Assembly: GCA_947169115.1 (NCBI GenBank)
Contig: CAMVOK010000001.1
Coordinates: forward strand, 124,001-188,000
Origin: an uncultured Prevotellaceae bacterium
GTDB taxonomy: Bacteria; Bacteroidota; Bacteroidia; Bacteroidales; Bacteroidaceae
DNA length: 64,000 bases
Direction of reading: 5' to 3'
Shown: positions 61,901 to 64,000 of the stretch, piece by piece
Layout: the number at the start of each line of letters is the position of its first letter
Position numbering within the stretch: position 1 is the stretch's first letter
Position numbers and translations under genes: made by a program
The notes under the pieces: model-generated
The model's database searches: none
The model's input: the letters and a program-made list of their open reading frames with translations, nothing else
Told to the model about the DNA's origin: nothing

Positions 61901-63014
61901 CGATGCGTTGCAGGGTTTGGGGGGAAGAATAAAGGTCGTCGGAGTCCAGTTGAACAGCAAACCGTCCACAGCGAGGGTCGTGAATGGCCAGATTCCAGCA
62001 TCCACCGATGCCCAGGTCGTCACGCTCGGGTATAATATGGTGGAGGGTGGAGAGAGGAGAGTGGAGAGAGGATACATTTTCTCCCTGGGAATTATCTCCC
62101 TGGGAATTATTTTGAACTGATTCATGATTTCTCTCTCCCCTCTCCTCTCTCCTCTCTCCTCTACATAAAGCGTCCAGCACCTCCGTTGTCCCGTCCGTCG
62201 AATGGTTGTCGATGACAATAACGTTGAAGGGGAATGTGGTTTCCTGCGAGAGAGCAGAGCGCACGGCATCCTCGATAGTGCGAACACGGTTGCGCACAGG
62301 GATGATAACGCTGGCCTCTACAGGCATTTCCTCTCGGTCAAGTATAATTTGGTTATATTCGCCGGCTGCCATGTAGGCATTTATGTGGCGTAGATGCCGG
62401 GTGACGGCACGTTCCATCTCCACTTGCCGTGCTCGGTTTTGGGGATCGACATAGTCGAATTGTTTTTGTCCGCTCAGACGGGTGTCGGTCTCAACTTCTG
62501 TATAGAGATATTCGTTTACATGCAGAGGCAGACATTCTTGACTTAGAAAGAGTCGTAGGTCGTATAGTCCGGCATGTTGGTAGGGATGTACCATTTCTTG
62601 TTGGAAATATCGTTTCAGCCCTTCCGTGCGAATGAGAAGTAGCGAGCCCATAGCAAAGTCATCGCGCACAGATCCCAGTTGATAATCAATGAGGGGACGG
62701 CGCTCACGACTGCCGTCGGGGAGCATGGTGTAGTGGTCGGAATAAAGAAGCGAGGCTCCGCTGTCGTCGGCAATAGTAACCAGACGGGTGAGAGCCTCAT
62801 AACCCAGTTGCAGGGGCCATGTCTTTGTGTATATCAAAGTGTAGCGTGCCTGAGTCAGATTGGCAATCTCACTTAAAGCACGTGTAGAGAATGGAGGTTC
62901 TTGGATGAAGTGTATTTTGTTGACATTCGAGTCGTTACGTAGTTGATTGACGGTGGTTTCTACCTGCGCTTCACTTTCGTAGGGAATGAAGCAATCGATG
63001 ATGGAATGAGTCAT
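58995..63014 (-). CDS. Fusion protein: GT2 glycosyltransferase, DUF4922 and SpoIID domains
   Basis: A 1339-residue protein. The start at 63014 ([19 protein letters not shown]) is supported by a -7 box 18 bases upstream. The N-terminal half is a family 2 glycosyltransferase ([47 protein letters not shown]). The middle is DUF4922, a HIT/GalT-like nucleotidylyltransferase fold with [14 protein letters not shown] and [12 protein letters not shown]. The C-terminus is SpoIID/LytB ([42 protein letters not shown]). Linkers at about 62040-62165, 61275-61390 and 60300-60425 are translated phrase repeats (for example [12 protein letters not shown]). The cell location is unclear since no signal peptide is seen. 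Confidence 0.88.
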   Translation of the reverse strand: MTHSIIDCFIPYESEAQVETTVNQLRNDSNVNKIHFIQEPPFSTRALSEIANLTQARYTLIYTKTWPLQLGYEALTRLVTIADDSGASLLYSDHYTMLPDGSRERRPLIDYQLGSVRDDFAMGSLLLIRTEGLKRYFQQEMVHPYQHAGLYDLRLFLSQECLPLHVNEYLYTEVETDTRLSGQKQFDYVDPQNRARQVEMERAVTRHLRHINAYMAAGEYNQIILDREEMPVEASVIIPVRNRVRTIEDAVRSALSQETTFPFNVIVIDNHSTDGTTEVLDALCRGERREERGERNHESVQNNSQGDNSQGENVSSLHSPLSTLHHIIPERDDLGIGGCWNLAIHDPRCGRFAVQLDSDDLYSSPQTLQRIVDTFYKENAAMVIGSYRMCNFQLETLPPGLIDHSEWTEANGRNNALRINGLGAPRAFFTPILRQIQIPNTSYGEDYALGLMLSRRYRIGRIYDELYLCRRWEGNSDAALSTDAVNRNNLYKDSLRTLEIRARQQLNKLWQHEVNADEIEDFHASEVANWALAAENYAALAEVQTRDLEIKNEELRIKNEGQESNNPSPFTLPPSPTLAVQWNPKRIISTGAKVDAKTISERPCFLCNHNRPKEQHCLPTEKHYEILLNPYPILPGHLTIPTRRHLPQAIYTHFNTLRHLAWNMPQHIIFYNGPECGASCPDHCHLQAGHRGILPIEKDWKHYDTQLTKLYPITPQQEAAIEEAGNKRGCGLYLLTSWVCPVFVIRSLPTAPDSVLCQRLYDAMPIPEGSPEPRMNIISWHQEWGAGREDEIITLVFPRKKHRPDCYYAEGEEKMLVSPGALDMGGLIITPREEDFRRITPEMAVNILREVTMTEEELQPVIEIIKGEELKTKNEGEEDKNPSSILHGKRNPFGSSDYTPNPSPQQEEPEVSVGIMTAEQLTFHLNGEFRAKGAIITGEQTVSIEEGALKWNGNIYHDLTFRPQDPEASFSLCGVTIGKQFHWERQETQTFQGKLRLVIDEEKIVAINVLPVELYLTSVISSEMKSTCPLEFLKASAVISRSWLMAQMEKRRLGTGQGFFQFKKTDTELIRWHDQEEHTIFDVCADDHCQRYQGITREISAEAQKAIDETRGQTLMYDDKVCDARFGKCCGGITNDFENCWENNPHPYLHAVRDSFDTHDTIAVTEEAAREWILSNPPSACNTHDQQLLSTVLNDYDQETTNFYRWIVSYTQEELHEIITQRLGRDLGDILALEPVERGRSGHLVRLKIVGSEASFTIGKELEIRRTLSRSHLFSSAIVVDSEDIREGVPQRFVIHGAGWGHGVGLCQIGAAVLATEGHKYDEILRHYYDGAEIKKLYD

Positions 63015-63032
63015 ATCTTTGTTGTTTTCCTG

Positions 63033-63040
63033 CAAATTTA
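63033..63040 (-). promoter_or_regulatory. -7 promoter box (TAAATTTG) for the fusion gene
   Basis: The minus strand reads TAAATTTG, 19 bp upstream of the ATG at 63014. Confidence 0.5.
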
Positions 63041-63083
63041 CAGAAAAAGCAGGAAAGAATAAGGATTTTCTCTCATTTTTTTG

Positions 63084-63164
63084 TAACTTTGGATAAGTTA
63101 CTCCGTCTCGGTAAAAAAACAAACGTATTTGTTTTGTTCTGCGCTCGACTTTTCGTAACTTTGC
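63084..63164 (+). promoter_or_regulatory. Duplicated promoter element, copy 2
   Basis: Nearly identical to 17680-17767: the same TAACTTTGGATAAGTTACTC start, AACAAACGTATTTGTT centre and CGACTTTTCGTAACTTTGC end. Between the first blocks a few bases differ and about 7 are missing. The terminal -7 box (63156-63163) lies 26 bp before the rhamnulokinase start. Confidence 0.8.
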
Positions 63165-63188
63165 TATCGTGAGTAAAATGAATCGCTA

Positions 63189-64000
63189 ATGATGAAAAAG
63201 TATTTTTTAGCTGTAGATCTTGGTGCTACCAGTGGACGCACGGTGTTGTCGTCTTTCGATGGGGAGCGAGTTTTCATGCGTGAGTTCACGCGTTTCCGTA
63301 ATCCCCAGATACCTATTTCCGGACATCTTTTCTGGAATCTGCCTCATCTTTACAACGAGATTCTTGTTGCACTTCGACAAGTGGCTGAGGAGGGTATTAC
63401 ACTGACAAGTATTGGAATTGATACGTGGGGTGTGGATGTGGCCTTCTTTGGAAAGGATGGTCAACTGTTAGGCTTGCCTTACTGCTATCGTGACAGTCAT
63501 ACAGACGGAGCGGTGGAACGTTTCTTTCAAGAATACATGCCAGCCCGGGAATTATATGACCGTACCGGTATTCAGTTTATGCCTTTCAACACCCTGTTCC
63601 AGCTCGAAACGCTACGCCGTAATGGGTGCACCGCCCTTGATGTGGCTGAAAAGATACTTTTCATTCCAGATGCTCTCACATATATGCTCACGGGCAAAAA
63701 CGTCTGTGAATACACCATCCTGAGCACCAGCCAGATGCTCAACCCACAAACGGGCGACATTGACGAGGACCTGTTGGGTACGTTGCGACTGGGTCGCAAC
63801 AAACTGGGTACCCTCGTCCAGCCTGGCCACTGCGCTGGCACCCTTACTCCACAAGTCCAGACCGCTACGGGGCTTGGTCCTGTGCCCGTGGTCTGTGTAG
63901 CAGGACATGACACGGCTTCGGCCGTAGCAGCTGTGCCTGCGGAGGATGAGGATTATGCTTACCTGTCCTGTGGAACATGGTCACTTCTGGGCATTGAGAG
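63189..64000 (+). CDS. rhaB: Rhamnulokinase-like FGGY sugar kinase (3' part missing)
   Basis: The gene runs off the right edge after about 270 codons. It starts MMKKYFLAVDLGATSGRTVL (FGGY N-terminal ATP-binding motif). Next come GHLFWNLPHLYNEIL, SIGIDTWGVDVAFF, and LPYCYRDSHTDGAVERFF, the YRD motif and Asp of rhamnulokinases. The second-domain opening GHDTASAVAAVPAED and YLSCGTWSLLGIE are typical of RhaB. It should phosphorylate L-rhamnulose; L-fuculokinase is the main alternative. The upstream three-codon frame ATGAATCGCTAATG overlaps the start. Confidence 0.9.
   Translation, partial: MMKKYFLAVDLGATSGRTVLSSFDGERVFMREFTRFRNPQIPISGHLFWNLPHLYNEILVALRQVAEEGITLTSIGIDTWGVDVAFFGKDGQLLGLPYCYRDSHTDGAVERFFQEYMPARELYDRTGIQFMPFNTLFQLETLRRNGCTALDVAEKILFIPDALTYMLTGKNVCEYTILSTSQMLNPQTGDIDEDLLGTLRLGRNKLGTLVQPGHCAGTLTPQVQTATGLGPVPVVCVAGHDTASAVAAVPAEDEDYAYLSCGTWSLLGIE

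Overview
The window reads as the chromosome of a Bacteroidales bacterium, most likely in or near the Prevotellaceae. The evidence is gene content and promoter style. Promoters are Bacteroidetes-type -7 boxes (TAnnTTTG) set very close to start codons, and Shine-Dalgarno sequences are largely absent. The order parA-parB-DUF5683-lytic transglycosylase-Rel/Spo next to surE-lpxB, and the block murI-skp/ompH-bamA-uppS-DUF6089, fit this order. So do a smalltalk/HU-like pair, DUF5675, DUF6242 and DUF4922 families, and a large secreted protein with a T9SS-like C-terminal tail. No rRNA, insertion sequence transposase or CRISPR array was seen.

Layout. 0-2 kb: a truncated secreted protein, a sirtuin and a DUF5675 protein. 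2-4 kb: repeat-rich DNA around an HU-like protein and a 39-residue smalltalk peptide. 4-8.4 kb: acpP-fabF-rnc, pdxB and a HAD phosphatase. 8.5-14.8 kb: a seven-gene surface-glycan (LPS-type) operon with four or five glycosyltransferases, a lipopolysaccharide-kinase-like protein, an alpha-1,2-fucosyltransferase-like protein and an acyltransferase. 14.9-26.2 kb: housekeeping genes (alaS, a MerR regulator, Rel/Spo, a lytic transglycosylase, DUF5683, parB, parA, surE, lpxB). 26.2-37.7 kb: an accessory island. It holds a P-loop ATPase, a transglutaminase-like protein, two tandem secreted BspA-type leucine-rich-repeat proteins with C-terminal caspase-like domains, three small membrane proteins, a DUF4384 protein and an LPP20-like protein. 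It also carries a 184-bp element with 19-bp terminal inverted repeats, a candidate structured RNA and a palindrome array. 37.7-46.5 kb: murI, three Skp/OmpH paralogues, bamA, uppS, DUF6089 and DUF6242. 46.6-52.1 kb: ribD, prmC, recX, pyrE, an SRPBCC-like protein, argH and a cysteine-rich lipoprotein. 52.1-52.97 kb: a tRNA-Leu(UAA) gene split by a group I intron that carries an HNH endonuclease. 53-64 kb: a 1223-residue secreted protein, rsmA, a YbhN-like membrane protein, a glycosyltransferase/DUF4922/SpoIID fusion and the start of a rhamnulokinase.

Three themes stand out. First, the LRR-caspase island looks like an envelope sensing/proteolysis system. It shows recent duplication and gene conversion and has a fossil of one of its genes 7 kb away. 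Second, the self-splicing intron sits after U34 of tRNA-Leu(UAA), the position known from cyanobacteria, with its endonuclease gene starting directly after P1. Third, gaps between genes are filled with short near-repeating phrases of many families (TTAATTC, CTAAACTT, CCTTAATCC, ATGTCAA, CTCTCTC and others). The same phrases have entered coding sequences as linkers, signal peptides or start regions in at least six genes. All functional statements are inferred from reading the sequence and family knowledge; no database search was run.
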